Origin: Candidatus Daviesbacteria bacterium
GTDB taxonomy: Bacteria > Patescibacteria > Microgenomatia > Daviesbacterales > UBA10151
Direction of reading: 5' to 3'
Length of the DNA: 25,525 bases
Assembly (NCBI GenBank): GCA_030648435.1
Contig: JAUSHE010000040.1
Span: 1 to 25,525, forward strand
Every line of letters begins with the position of its first letter. Within the stretch, counting starts at the first letter, position 1. This document shows positions 1 to 6,118 of the stretch, one piece after another. Both the position numbers and the translations under genes were made by a program. The notes beneath the pieces are model-generated. The model saw only the letters and a program-made list of their open reading frames with translations. It made no database searches and was not told where the DNA came from.

Positions 1-13
1 AAAGAAAGGTTGT

Positions 14-646
14 ATGTTTACAAAAGCCTTACTCCCGGATACAATTCGGGCTCTCAAGTTAGTATCTAAAATAAGTGTTGTTAAACAAAGCTATCTGGCA
101 GGAGGAACTGCTTTAGCCTTACATTTGGGGCACAGATTTTCTGTTGATTTAGACTTTTTTACCCCGGAAGTTTTTGATGAAAAAACCTTAGCCGGCGAGC
201 TTAAAACACTACCTGAATATAAAGAGGACGGCACAGCCTGGAGAACTGTCTGGGGAAAAGTTGGCAAAACTAAATTTAGTTTATTTTACTATCAGTATCC
301 CTTGATAAAAAAAACGATTATTTTTGAAGGCATTCACATCCTGCAAAAAGAAGACATTGCAGCCATGAAAATTCATGCTCTGGAGGACAGAGGCACTAAA
401 AGGGATTTTTTTGATTTATATTTTCTGGCAAAAGAGTTTTCTCTGGAAGAAATGCTTAAATTTTATGATAAAAAATATGGCAATTTAAAAGAACATATCT
501 ATATAATTATTAGAAGTTTAAATTATTTTGCAGATGCAGAGCAGGATGATGATCCAAAAATGCTGAAAAAAGTTTCCTGGGATGAGGTTAAAAAATTCTT
601 CCGGGATCAAACTATCAAGCTTGCAAAAAGTAAACTAAAAATTTAA
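14..646 (+). CDS. AbiEii/AbiGii-type nucleotidyltransferase toxin
   Basis: A 210-aa protein of the AbiEii (DUF1814) nucleotidyltransferase family, the toxin half of type IV-like toxin-antitoxin cassettes; characterised relatives transfer nucleotides to RNA targets such as tRNA. Seen directly: the GGTALALHLGHR segment near residues 30-41 followed by SVDLDFF, which together form the GG(T/S)-x(n)-DxDF nucleotidyltransferase signature, then DIAAMKIHALEDRGTKRDFFD (residues about 115-135), the usual KxxALxxRxxxRDxxD motif of the family. The ATG follows a weak purine-rich AAAGAAAGG. Its antitoxin would normally lie just upstream, outside the window. The stop interlocks with the stop of a truncated opposite-strand ORF. 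Family assignment is firm; toxicity is inferred. Confidence 0.88.
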   Translation: MFTKALLPDTIRALKLVSKISVVKQSYLAGGTALALHLGHRFSVDLDFFTPEVFDEKTLAGELKTLPEYKEDGTAWRTVWGKVGKTKFSLFYYQYPLIKKTIIFEGIHILQKEDIAAMKIHALEDRGTKRDFFDLYFLAKEFSLEEMLKFYDKKYGNLKEHIYIIIRSLNYFADAEQDDDPKMLKKVSWDEVKKFFRDQTIKLAKSKLKI

Positions 647-693
647 TTTTCCTCATAACTTTTTGTAGGGTCATAAAAAGGCTGATTTTTCAT
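643..693 (-). pseudogene. Truncated ORF coupled to mreB (16 codons)
   Basis: A 16-aa reading frame starting MKNQPFYDPTKSYEEN and then stopping. It begins with an ATGA overlap with the mreB stop codon and has a strong GGAGG Shine-Dalgarno sequence 6-7 bases upstream, the typical look of a translationally coupled operon gene. The peptide reads like the beginning of a longer conserved protein rather than a complete one, and its stop is interlocked with the stop of the AbiEii toxin gene coming from the other side. I infer that a gene downstream of mreB was cut off when the toxin cassette arrived. I cannot name the lost gene. It could instead be a genuine leader-type micropeptide. Confidence 0.5.
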
Positions 694-1742
694 CGTAATC
701 CTCCTGTAACTTTAACTTTAGCAAGCAAATCCAGATTGTTGAGCACTTCTCCGCACCCCCTGACCACTGTAGTGAGCGGATCATCTGCCACATAAACAGG
801 CAATTTTGTTTCTTCGGCAATTCTTTTATCCAGACCGCGCAGCAGCGCCCCACCTCCTGTCAAAAATATCCCCCGCTCAACTATATCTGTTAAAAGCTCC
901 GGTGGAGTTTCTTCCAGCATCTCTTGTACTCCGGAAATCATTTGCGTAATAGTCGGGGTTAAGGCTTCCCTGATTTCTGCCGCCGTGACTTTTATAGATT
1001 TGGGGAGTCCATTTGACAAATCTCTCCCTCTAACTACTGTTGCCAAATCATCTTTACCAACCGGATAGGCAGAGCCTATTTCAATCTTGACATCTTCAGC
1101 TGTCCGCTCACCAATCAGCATGCCGTATCTTGTCCGCATGTAATTTATGATATCTTCATCCAATTCGTCTCCGGCAATCCGCAAAGATTTATTTAAAACC
1201 ATCCCGCCCAAAGAAATAATTGCCATTTCGGTTGTGCCTCCGCCAATATCAATAATCATCACTCCTTCGGGATCCTCCACCGGCAATTTGGCCCCAATGG
1301 CCGCCGCCATAGGTTCTTCAATTAAGTATGCTTCCCTGGCTCCGGCGGAAAGACAAGCATCCTGAACTGCCCTTTTCTCTACCTCTGTTACGCCGGAAGG
1401 AATACCCACTACTACCCTGGGCCTGGGGATTTTAATAGACCGCCAGCTGGAAGATTCATGAACTTTTTGAATAAAATACCTCAACATTGCTTCGGTAGTA
1501 TCAAAGTCGGAAATAACCCCGTCATGGAGAGGTCTTACCGCCTCAATTGCAGCCGGAGTTCTGCCTAACATTCTTTTGGCCTCAGTTCCGATTGCTAATA
1601 TTTGCCGGGTTTTTTTATGAAGCGCTACAACAGTCGGTTCTCTAATTACAATGCCTTTGCCTTTAACCAAAACAAGAGTATTAACAGTACCCAAATCTAT
1701 ACCAATATCGTGTGAAACTAATTGCCAAAATCTACCAAACAT
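690..1742 (-). CDS. mreB: Rod shape-determining protein MreB/Mbl
   Basis: A 350-aa actin-like ATPase that polymerises under the membrane and organises cell-wall synthesis. Seen: DIGIDLGTVNTLVLV near the N-terminus (phosphate 1 loop), GIPSGVTEVEKRAV (about residues 114-127), IIDIGGGTTEMAIISLGG (phosphate 2 loop, about 163-180), GGELDE-like AGDELDEDI, and the C-terminal LTGGGALLRGLD adenosine motif. The length fits full-length MreB (about 335-350 aa). The gene follows the VIT-family gene by 20 bp, and its last codons carry a Shine-Dalgarno sequence for a now-truncated downstream frame. Together with the bifunctional PBP further along it implies a peptidoglycan-building, probably rod-shaped cell. 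Identification is certain at family level; MreB and Mbl paralogues cannot be separated here. Confidence 0.97.
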   Translation of the reverse strand: MFGRFWQLVSHDIGIDLGTVNTLVLVKGKGIVIREPTVVALHKKTRQILAIGTEAKRMLGRTPAAIEAVRPLHDGVISDFDTTEAMLRYFIQKVHESSSWRSIKIPRPRVVVGIPSGVTEVEKRAVQDACLSAGAREAYLIEEPMAAAIGAKLPVEDPEGVMIIDIGGGTTEMAIISLGGMVLNKSLRIAGDELDEDIINYMRTRYGMLIGERTAEDVKIEIGSAYPVGKDDLATVVRGRDLSNGLPKSIKVTAAEIREALTPTITQMISGVQEMLEETPPELLTDIVERGIFLTGGGALLRGLDKRIAEETKLPVYVADDPLTTVVRGCGEVLNNLDLLAKVKVTGGLR

Positions 1743-1762
1743 GATGGCAGTTTAACATAATA

Positions 1763-2257
1763 CTAAACTTTTAAGAAGTTCCCTACTATCAAACCAATCG
1801 CTGTTGCCAATCCTCCGATAATAAGCATTTCAACTGCGCTTCTCATTGCCCCCTGTTTTACAACTTTACCTTTTATGTAACCAACCAGAAAAAGAGTAGC
1901 CAGAGCTGCACAAATGCTAACAACCCTCGCAATATCAGGAGCAAAAATTAAAAAAGGGAAAACAGGAATCATACCTGCAATCAGATATGCTAAAAACATC
2001 AAAGCTGCCCCTATAATCAAATTATCTTTATGTTTACTTTTTCGATTCATCTGGTGGACGGCTTTTTCTGAAGAATATTCACCCGCAGCCATTGAAGATG
2101 CTTCAACAGACACTGCCACAAAAGCAGCCAAAATAATAATTGCCCGATCGGAAACTCCGGCTGAAATCCCCACTACCACTCCGGTCGTAGAAACCAGTGC
2201 GTCTTGCAGGCCAAATATTACACTTCTAAAATAATCCTCTTCCAACCTAATTTTCAT
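1763..2257 (-). CDS. VIT1/CCC1-family membrane transporter
   Basis: A 164-aa integral membrane protein of the VIT1/CCC1 family, whose members move Fe2+ or Mn2+ across membranes. Seen: the N-terminal LEEDYFRSVIFGLQDALVSTTGVVVGISAG block, with FGLxDALVSTxGVVxG typical of the family; SMAAGEYSSEKA, a match to the SMxxGEYxSxxS cytoplasmic motif; and hydrophobic segments at about residues 35-55, 82-104, 109-127 and 140-162. It is shorter than plant and yeast VIT1 (about 250 aa) because the metal-binding cytoplasmic domain is reduced, as in many small bacterial homologues. Its start codon immediately abuts the antitoxin stop, so it is probably co-transcribed with the higBA-type pair and mreB. Substrate is unknown. 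Confidence 0.88.
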   Translation of the reverse strand: MKIRLEEDYFRSVIFGLQDALVSTTGVVVGISAGVSDRAIIILAAFVAVSVEASSMAAGEYSSEKAVHQMNRKSKHKDNLIIGAALMFLAYLIAGMIPVFPFLIFAPDIARVVSICAALATLFLVGYIKGKVVKQGAMRSAVEMLIIGGLATAIGLIVGNFLKV

Positions 2258-2539
2258 TTAAAACTTAAACTGAACTTGTAAAGAAGCATTTAGGGCCTTT
2301 GCCATCCTTTTCAGAAATGAAATCGAAGGACTTGCTCCTGCTTGTTCAACTCTGGAGATAACCGATTGGGTGGTATGCATTCTTTTAGCAAGTTCCTTTT
2401 GAGTCATTTTCCTCTCAATCCTCGCCCTGATAATTGCTTTAGTAATCTCAAAATCAGGCTGAGACTCCTCATAAAGTCTTTTGAACTCAGGGTCTTTTAG
2501 TAATTTTTGTTTGTACACATCCCAATTGGTCATAAACAT
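2258..2539 (-). CDS. higA: HigA-type XRE-family antitoxin
   Basis: A 93-aa DNA-binding protein with one cro/C1-type helix-turn-helix at about residues 43-90: RKMTQKELAKRMHTTQSVISRVEQAGASPSISFLKRMAKAL. The N-terminal stretch NWDVYKQKLLKDPEFKRLYEE matches HigA-type antitoxins, which carry a toxin-neutralising N-terminus ahead of the HTH. The gene lies 32 bp downstream of a HigB-type toxin, the reversed (toxin first) order of higBA systems. Two possible ATGs (2539 and 2533) exist; neither has a Shine-Dalgarno site, and a perfect 18-bp palindrome starts 5 bp upstream. The next gene begins one base after this stop. The expected role is neutralising the toxin and repressing the operon. Confidence 0.87.
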   Translation of the reverse strand: MFMTNWDVYKQKLLKDPEFKRLYEESQPDFEITKAIIRARIERKMTQKELAKRMHTTQSVISRVEQAGASPSISFLKRMAKALNASLQVQFKF

Positions 2540-2543
2540 ATGC

Positions 2544-2561
2544 TATCGCAAATTTGCGATA
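2544..2561. promoter_or_regulatory. 18-bp perfect palindrome between toxin and antitoxin genes
   Basis: The sequence TATCGCAAATTTGCGATA is a perfect inverted repeat located after the toxin stop and directly before the antitoxin start. A symmetric site of this length is what a dimeric HTH antitoxin would bind. Its position inside the operon, rather than upstream of the toxin, suggests control of an internal antitoxin promoter or an RNA hairpin near the antitoxin start codon. No experimental support; the operator role is inference. Confidence 0.55.
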
Positions 2562-2571
2562 TTGTCAATAA

Positions 2572-2934
2572 TCAATTATATTTTGCTTTTCGCAATAAAT
2601 ATTCTTGCAAACGATCTTCTGCAATTTTTATTTCTTTGGCGGGTGTCTTTTGTTTCTTTTTCTTAAAACCATGAAGAATAAGAAAAGTTCTACCAGTCAT
2701 GGAGACATACAAGATACGGATACTATCTGCCCCAAGAATACGATACTCCCATAAATTCGTTCCAGTCAGTTTTTTAATATGAGGATAACCACCTTCTAGT
2801 CCAAATGCTTCCAACAACTCAAAAGCATGGGTAATTTTAAAATTGGCTTTTTTATCTAACGAATCAAAAAATTCTTCAACAAGTTTCTCCCCTCTGGAAT
2901 TCTCATATAACTCTATTTTCCATTTCTCATCCAT
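2572..2934 (-). CDS. higB: HigB-like toxin, phage Gp49-like (DUF891) family
   Basis: A 120-aa RelE-superfamily protein of the HigB/Gp49-like group; known members are ribosome-dependent mRNA nucleases. Seen: WKIELYENSRGEKLVEEFFDSLDKKANFKI at the N-terminus, HIKKLTGTNLWEYRILGADSIRILYVSMTGRTFLILHGFKKKKQKTP (about residues 60-106), where KLxGxxLWExR, R(I/V)xY and LLHGFxKKxxxTP are the family hallmarks, and EIKIAEDRLQEYL at the end. The size is right for the family. The gene is followed by its HigA-type antitoxin. An extended -10 (TGC TAAACT, 2941-2949 read on the minus strand) ends six bases before the ATG, so the transcript is predicted to be leaderless. Confidence 0.9.
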   Translation of the reverse strand: MDEKWKIELYENSRGEKLVEEFFDSLDKKANFKITHAFELLEAFGLEGGYPHIKKLTGTNLWEYRILGADSIRILYVSMTGRTFLILHGFKKKKQKTPAKEIKIAEDRLQEYLLRKAKYN

Positions 2935-3000
2935 AATCCCAGTTTAGCACCAAAGCTGATTGCTGTAAAAATCCCCAATACCTTAGAAATCAGTATTTAG

Positions 3001-3012
3001 TATAATCATGAA
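3001..3012 (+). promoter_or_regulatory. -10 element TATAAT, leaderless start for the ligase-like gene
   Basis: A perfect TATAAT at 3001-3006 followed by exactly six bases and the ATG at 3013. Transcription should begin on or next to the start codon. The higB promoter faces the other way (extended -10 at 2941-2949), so the 78-bp gap holds two divergent promoters. An earlier ATG at 3008 is out of frame and would lie upstream of the predicted transcription start. Confidence 0.6.
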
Positions 3013-4983
3013 ATGTTGGACAGAATTATTTCCTATTCATTTTACCTGCTCTTTTTTCTAACTCCTCTTTTCTGGTCTTCTGCAAATTATGAACTTTTTG
3101 AATATAACAAAATGATTTTAGTTTATGGTTTTACAGTTGTTATTGTTGGGGCCTGGATCTTAAAAACGATTAACGATCAACGATTAACGATAAACCGTAC
3201 TCCGCTTGATATTCCCCTTTTATTATTTTTAGGAGCAAATATCCTCTCCACCATCTTTTCCATTGATCCCCACACTTCTATTTGGGGCTATTATTCCAGG
3301 TCAAACGGCGGCCTCTTGTCTTTTATCTCCTATCTTCTGCTTTATTGGGCTTTTGTTTCCAATATGGATTTTGAAAAAGTCAAAACAACTTTAAAATTCG
3401 GATTGGCTTCCGGGTTTTTAATTTCCCTCTGGGCAATTTCAGAACATTTTGGAGTATCTTTTTCCTGCGTGATTTTGCGGGGAGAATTTAATGCCGGATG
3501 CTGGATACAGGATGTCCAGGCCAGGGTCTTTGCTACATTAGGCCAGCCAAACTGGCTGGCAGCCTACTTGGCCATGCTTATCTTCCCTACCTTTTACTTT
3601 TTCCTAACTGAGACTAAAAAATCATTGTACATTTTACATTTTACATTGTTAATTATCTTTTATCTTGCTTTTACCTTCACCTATTCCCGGGGCCCGACAC
3701 TGGGATTGATCGGAGGATTTATTGTATTTATACCCTTACTTTATCTTAAAACTAAATCCTTTAATTTAAAACCATTATTTATAATTCTTGCTTCTTTTGT
3801 AATAGTTAATTTACTTTTCGGTTCGGCTTTAACCTCTTTTAGATTAGTTTCTAAATTCGCTGCACCTGCCAGGCCGGGAATAGCTTTACCTACCTCAGTT
3901 GGCACTCAACTGGAAAATGGCGGTACTGAATCCGGCCAAATTCGGTTTATTGTCTGGAAAGGGGCTCTGGATATCTTCAAACACTACCCCATTTTTGGTT
4001 CAGGCCTGGAAACATTTGCCTATTCTTATTACCAATACCGTCCTGTGGAACATAACTTAACCTCAGAATGGGATTTTTTATACAACAAAGCCCACAATGA
4101 ATACTTAAATTATTTAGCAACAACCGGAATTGTAGGATTTGGCGCTTATATGTTAGTTATTGGTGCATTCATATTCTGGATGATCAAAAGAATAATGAAT
4201 AAAGAATCAAGAATTAAGCTTAATTCTTCATTCTTGCTGCTTATAGCTCTTCTTGCTGCCTACATCTCCTACCTTATCTATAACTTTTTCCTTTTCTCGG
4301 TTGTCATCATTGCCGTATTTTTCTATCTTTTCCCAGCCCTTGCCTTTGTTGCCAGTGGTTCTGTTTCCACCTTCCACCTTCCACCTTCAAAATTCCATTC
4401 TCTATTTTCCATCATCTATCGTCGAAAAATATATACCAAACTCGCCAAAGGCATTATTATATTTTCTATCGTCTATCTTCTATACTCTATCCTCCAGCTC
4501 TGGTATGCCGACACTATCTTTGCTAAAGGCCAGAAAGCATCCAATGCAGGCAATCCCGGCAAGGCATACAATCTTTTAAACTTGGCTGTTGATCTGAACA
4601 AGGACGAACCCTTTTACCGTTCAGAACTGGCCTTTGCCGCTGCAGAAGCTGCTGCCAGTTTGCAGGATACAGATGCAACATTATCAGCAGAACTAAAAAA
4701 CGAAGCAATTGCTCAAACTGATGCAGTTTTTAAAATTAGTCCAAAAAATGTTTCATATTTTAGAACAGCTATAAGAACCTATTTTGCATTATCTGAAATG
4801 GACAAAACCCTGCAAATTTTAGATTCAGCCATCAAGCTCGCTCCCACAGACCCCAAACTCTTTTACAATAAAGCTCTTGTGCTGGAAGCCATGGATAAAA
4901 AAGATGACAGCATAAAAGCTCTTAATGAAGCTGTAAGGTTAAAACCAAATTACACAGAAGCCCTGTCCGGACTTAAAAAATGA
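3013..4983 (+). CDS. O-antigen ligase/polymerase-like membrane protein with C-terminal TPRs
   Basis: A 656-aa polytopic membrane protein of the Wzy/WaaL superfamily, expected to polymerise or transfer surface glycans at the outer face of the membrane. Seen: about ten hydrophobic segments over residues 8-500; the family region GQPNWLAAYLAM (about 176-187), TYSRGPTLGLIGG, and FGSGLETF followed by KAHNEYLNYLATTGIVGFGAY (about 358-378), the conserved HNxxLxxxxxxGxxG loop. Residues about 505-656 are soluble and carry TPR-like repeats (AIKLAPTDPKLFYNKALVLEAM, ALNEAVRLKPNYTEAL). The coding sequence contains five 7-mer repeat blocks and a 34-bp inverted repeat, all in loops or at segment edges. The next gene overlaps by ATGA. 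Ligase versus polymerase activity cannot be decided. Confidence 0.82.
   Translation: MLDRIISYSFYLLFFLTPLFWSSANYELFEYNKMILVYGFTVVIVGAWILKTINDQRLTINRTPLDIPLLLFLGANILSTIFSIDPHTSIWGYYSRSNGGLLSFISYLLLYWAFVSNMDFEKVKTTLKFGLASGFLISLWAISEHFGVSFSCVILRGEFNAGCWIQDVQARVFATLGQPNWLAAYLAMLIFPTFYFFLTETKKSLYILHFTLLIIFYLAFTFTYSRGPTLGLIGGFIVFIPLLYLKTKSFNLKPLFIILASFVIVNLLFGSALTSFRLVSKFAAPARPGIALPTSVGTQLENGGTESGQIRFIVWKGALDIFKHYPIFGSGLETFAYSYYQYRPVEHNLTSEWDFLYNKAHNEYLNYLATTGIVGFGAYMLVIGAFIFWMIKRIMNKESRIKLNSSFLLLIALLAAYISYLIYNFFLFSVVIIAVFFYLFPALAFVASGSVSTFHLPPSKFHSLFSIIYRRKIYTKLAKGIIIFSIVYLLYSILQLWYADTIFAKGQKASNAGNPGKAYNLLNLAVDLNKDEPFYRSELAFAAAEAAASLQDTDATLSAELKNEAIAQTDAVFKISPKNVSYFRTAIRTYFALSEMDKTLQILDSAIKLAPTDPKLFYNKALVLEAMDKKDDSIKALNEAVRLKPNYTEALSGLKK
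3167..3194. repeat. Heptamer element, four CGATYAA-like units
   Basis: Four consecutive 7-mers: CGATTAA, CGATCAA, CGATTAA, CGATAAA, exactly 28 bp. It encodes the INDQRLTIN peptide between the second and third membrane segments of the ligase-like protein. Confidence 0.85.
3623..3650. repeat. Heptamer element, four CATTNTA-like units
   Basis: Four consecutive 7-mers: CATTGTA, CATTTTA, CATTTTA, CATTGTT, exactly 28 bp, inside the ligase-like gene at a membrane-segment boundary (SLYILHFTLLI). The word is the same as in the 28-bp element before rplA. Confidence 0.85.
4189..4235. repeat. Degenerate heptamer run ending in a 34-bp inverted repeat
   Basis: 7-mer units AGAATAA, TGAATAA, AGAATCA, AGAATTA run into their own reverse complement. 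Positions 4202-4218 and 4219-4235 form 17-bp arms with one mismatch and no spacer. It encodes the hydrophilic loop NKESRIKLN in the ligase-like protein. Confidence 0.8.
4365..4392. repeat. Heptamer element, TTCCACC units
   Basis: TTCCACC three times, then TTCAAAA: 28 bp. It is followed to about 4420 by looser 7-mers of the same flavour (TTCCATT, CTCTATT, TTCCATC, ATCTATC). Encodes the STFHLPPSKFHS loop of the ligase-like protein. Confidence 0.82.
4466..4493. repeat. Heptamer element, CTATNNT units
   Basis: CTATCGT, CTATCTT, CTATACT, CTATCCT: four 7-mers, exactly 28 bp, encoding part of the last hydrophobic segment (IVYLLYSIL) of the ligase-like protein. Confidence 0.85.
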
Positions 4984-5246
4984 AATCAATAGGAAGCGCT
5001 ATTGCGGAAGCTAGATTCAAGGATAGACCTAAAAATATTTCAAAGGAATTTCAAATGTACGGAGTATTCCTGGCGGAAAGTCTGCAGGATACCAAACGCT
5101 ATTCTCTATATATTAAGCTCGCGAAAACAATTGACAGAAGTCTCCTCGAAGAAGCCCTAAATTTCACCAAGGGTTATTACAGTGCCAAATCCAAAGCCAA
5201 AATCTTCATGTGGAAATTACAACAACTGAATAAGACTACCCTCTAA
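4980..5246 (+). CDS. Small conserved-looking protein of unknown function, 88 aa
   Basis: An 88-aa soluble protein starting with an ATGA overlap with the ligase-like gene, so it is translated by coupling and likely co-expressed. It is basic and predicted mostly helical: FQMYGVFLAESLQDTKRYSLYIKLAKTIDRSLLEEALNF, then YYSAKSKAKIFMWKLQQL. The C-terminal AKSKAxxFMWKL pattern is one I associate with short hypothetical proteins of CPR genomes, but I know no function. The basic helical character would suit nucleic-acid or protein binding; that is only a guess. Its last 30 bp overlap the end of the convergent HTH gene. Confidence 0.72.
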   Translation: MKSIGSAIAEARFKDRPKNISKEFQMYGVFLAESLQDTKRYSLYIKLAKTIDRSLLEEALNFTKGYYSAKSKAKIFMWKLQQLNKTTL

Positions 5247-5528
5247 CCTATGTAGTTGACGTACAGAATAGACACCGATTTCCACTAATCTGCGCAGCCT
5301 AATTCCTTCTTCTGGATCTTTAACAAGAGCATCCAATACTTTTGCACAAAGTTCTTTACTAACTCTATGGGTACTATCTGGATTACGCAAGATACGTACC
5401 GAAGAGTAACTAACACCAGCTCTTTCCGCTAATTCACGCATACTCCAACCACGTAAATGCCTAAGACTATCAAGTTCGCCTGTCAATGCTGTAGATCTAG
5501 TGATGAACTGCTCAACTCTGCCACTCAT
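5217..5528 (-). CDS. Small helix-turn-helix regulator
   Basis: A 103-aa protein with a central HTH at about residues 20-45: LRHLRGWSMRELAERAGVSYSSVRILRNPDSTHRVSKELCAKVLDAL, similar to XRE or LacI-type recognition helices. No other domain is visible; the C-terminal 30 residues (LRRLVEIGVYSVRQLHRLEGSLIQLL) are helical. An extended -10 (TGG TATAAT, 5536-5544 read on the minus strand) ends seven bases before the ATG, predicting a leaderless transcript. The 12-mer ACACTATAGGTT just upstream recurs ahead of the unknown gene that starts at 13366. The gene converges on, and overlaps by 30 bp, the 88-aa gene. Target genes are unknown. Confidence 0.75.
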   Translation of the reverse strand: MSGRVEQFITRSTALTGELDSLRHLRGWSMRELAERAGVSYSSVRILRNPDSTHRVSKELCAKVLDALVKDPEEGIRLRRLVEIGVYSVRQLHRLEGSLIQLL

Positions 5529-5566
5529 TTTATCAATTATACCACACTATAGGTTCCAGATCAAAT

Positions 5567-5596
5567 TTGGCAATTAGATTCAAAGTTTGTTACAAT
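5567..5596 (+). promoter_or_regulatory. Promoter of def-fmt, leaderless
   Basis: TTGGCA at 5567-5572, an 18-bp spacer and TACAAT at 5591-5596, followed by six bases and the def ATG at 5603. The TTG that opens a longer frame at 5567 is the -35 hexamer itself, which argues against it being a start codon. Confidence 0.65.
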
Positions 5597-5602
5597 TCCC
5601 CC

Positions 5603-6118
5603 ATGAATGTTGTAAAAGCACCTGATGTGAAATTGAGGATTCAAACAAAGCCTGTTAAAAAATTAAACCAGGCGCTTAAAAATACCTTAAAGGAGATGAT
5701 TAAACTTACCAAAACTTTCCAGGATCCTGAAGGGGTAGGTTTAGCCTCTACCCAAGTAGGGCTGGAAGAAAGCTTTTTTGTGGCTAAAAATGGGGAGAAG
5801 TTTATCTCCGTGGTAAACCCTAAAATTATTTCTACTTCTAAAAGAACCAAGAAATACTTTGAGGGCTGTTTATCTATCCCGAATATGTGGGGTGAGGTCA
5901 GAAGATCAACGGGAATTAAGGTTTCTTATCAGGATCCTTCCGGAAAAGTCATCACCACTTCCTTAAAAGGGGTTTTGGCCTGGATATTTCAGCATGAGAT
6001 AGATCATCTAAACGGAATTTTATTTGCAGATAGGGTTTTAGAACAAAAAGGAAAATTTTATAAATTTACAGGTAAAGATAAAGTAGGAACAGATATGTTT
6101 GAGGAGGTGGCAATTTGA
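5603..6118 (+). CDS. def: Peptide deformylase
   Basis: A metalloenzyme that removes the N-formyl group from nascent proteins. All three catalytic motifs are present: GVGLASTQVG (motif 1, GxGLAAxQ with Ser for Ala), EGCLSIP (motif 2, metal-binding Cys) and QHEIDHLNG (motif 3, HExxH with two metal-binding His). Started at 5603 the protein is 171 aa, close to the usual 160-185; this start is chosen because a TTGGCA/TACAAT promoter ends six bases before it and the upstream residues of a longer frame would lie in the promoter. It overlaps fmt by four bases (TTGA), so the deformylase and the enzyme that makes its substrate are translated together. Confidence 0.95.
   Translation: MNVVKAPDVKLRIQTKPVKKLNQALKNTLKEMIKLTKTFQDPEGVGLASTQVGLEESFFVAKNGEKFISVVNPKIISTSKRTKKYFEGCLSIPNMWGEVRRSTGIKVSYQDPSGKVITTSLKGVLAWIFQHEIDHLNGILFADRVLEQKGKFYKFTGKDKVGTDMFEEVAI

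Noticed and set aside
1147..1365. Plus-strand frame inside mreB (and similar frames opposite the MFS, VIT, uL1 and bL12 genes)
   Set aside because: These are antisense shadows of well-identified genes with no family resemblance, promoter or ribosome site.
3167..4493. CRISPR array
   Set aside because: The repeats are contiguous 7-mers without spacers of constant length, and no cas gene is present.
5567..5602. TTG start for def giving 12 extra residues
   Set aside because: The TTG is the first half of the -35 hexamer TTGGCA, and the ATG at 5603 gives the usual deformylase N-terminus.
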